Source of the DNA: Rickettsia typhi
GTDB taxonomy: Bacteria > Pseudomonadota > Alphaproteobacteria > Rickettsiales > Deianiraeaceae
Direction: 5' to 3'
Length of the DNA stretch: 33,200 nucleotides
Assembly: GCA_945898725.1 (NCBI GenBank)
Contig: CAMDIK010000012.1
Span: forward strand, 1-33,200
A model generated the notes under the pieces. The model was not told the DNA's origin and did not search any database. It saw only the letters and a list, made by a program, of their open reading frames with translations. The position numbers were made by a program, and so were the translations under genes. This document shows, in pieces, positions 33,068 to 33,200 of this stretch. Numbering within the stretch: position 1 is the first letter of the stretch; every line of letters begins with the position of its first letter.

Positions 33068-33200
33068 TTTAAGTCATTTCTGCAGGTGCTTTTTGCATCT
33101 GCGGGAGTGCAAATTTATTCAGTTTATTAAATTTTATTATTTCTATGTCCAAACAACAAACAGCTGTATTTTTTCTAAAACTATCTCATACGCAATCAAG

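Noticed and set aside
33145..33200. Start of a new gene at ATG 33145 (MSKQQTAVFFLKLSHTQ) running off the right edge
   Set aside because: Only 18 codons visible, no Shine-Dalgarno, and the same bases look like the decayed recombinase tail in another frame.
1..33200. CRISPR arrays, rRNA genes, riboswitches
   Set aside because: No spaced direct repeats, rRNA-like conserved blocks or recognisable aptamer patterns seen on reading.

Overview
The window is AT-rich, densely packed bacterial chromosome, most likely alphaproteobacterial and probably from a Rickettsiales- or Holosporales-type host-associated lineage. Supporting signs are low GC, many ATGA start/stop overlaps, a UvrA first zinc finger of the CPVS type that I associate with alphaproteobacteria, an AroQ-type chorismate mutase with the long alphaproteobacterial-style tail, nuoC, and decayed mobile DNA at both edges. 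Proline and shikimate/aromatic genes are present, which classical obligate intracellular Rickettsiales lack. An extracellular or metabolically richer relative, such as the Deianiraea type, is possible, but this is inference only.

Layout. 1-67: start of an IS1595-family transposase running off the left edge. 260-13530: a surface-polysaccharide locus. It holds all five enzymes of the UDP-GlcNAc to UDP-2,3-diacetamido-2,3-dideoxy-mannuronic acid route (wbpA, wbpB/wlbA, wbpE, wbpD, wbpI). It also has three GT-B glycosyltransferases, an AsnB-type amidotransferase, a two-gene ABC exporter (wzm/wzt), and a membrane-anchored transglutaminase-like gene broken by a one-base frameshift. All except wbpD read leftward as one long operon-like run. 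13613-13689: tRNA-Val(UAC).

13770-20314 is a leftward run dnaE-hscB-proC-proB. Its last gene is the most striking object here: a complete glutamate 5-kinase (ProB) fused in frame to only the C-terminal half of 1-deoxy-D-xylulose-5-phosphate synthase (DXS). The DXS half keeps its catalytic glutamate and histidine but lacks the thiamine-diphosphate-binding N-terminal half. uvrA (20442-23315) diverges from dnaE across a 127-base region with overlapping -35 elements and an operator-like palindrome.

23325-27053 is comM (yifB)-aroB-secreted unknown, leftward. 27147-28405 is nuoC overlapping a chorismate mutase, rightward. 28435-29727 is a leftward rpsO-rplM-rpsI cluster. 29931-31370 is manC (GDP-mannose supply, probably for the same cell surface), followed by def at 31559-32089. 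The right end holds an unknown coiled-coil/two-helix membrane protein (32173-32823) and a decayed large serine recombinase remnant (32831 to about 33200).

Functionally, the left 13.5 kb builds and exports a glycan containing a di-N-acetylated, possibly amidated, uronic acid, and ManC may add mannose-derived sugars. The middle is housekeeping (replication, repair, Fe-S assembly, proline, isoprenoid, aromatic amino acids, respiration, translation). No rRNA, CRISPR array or intact transposon was seen.
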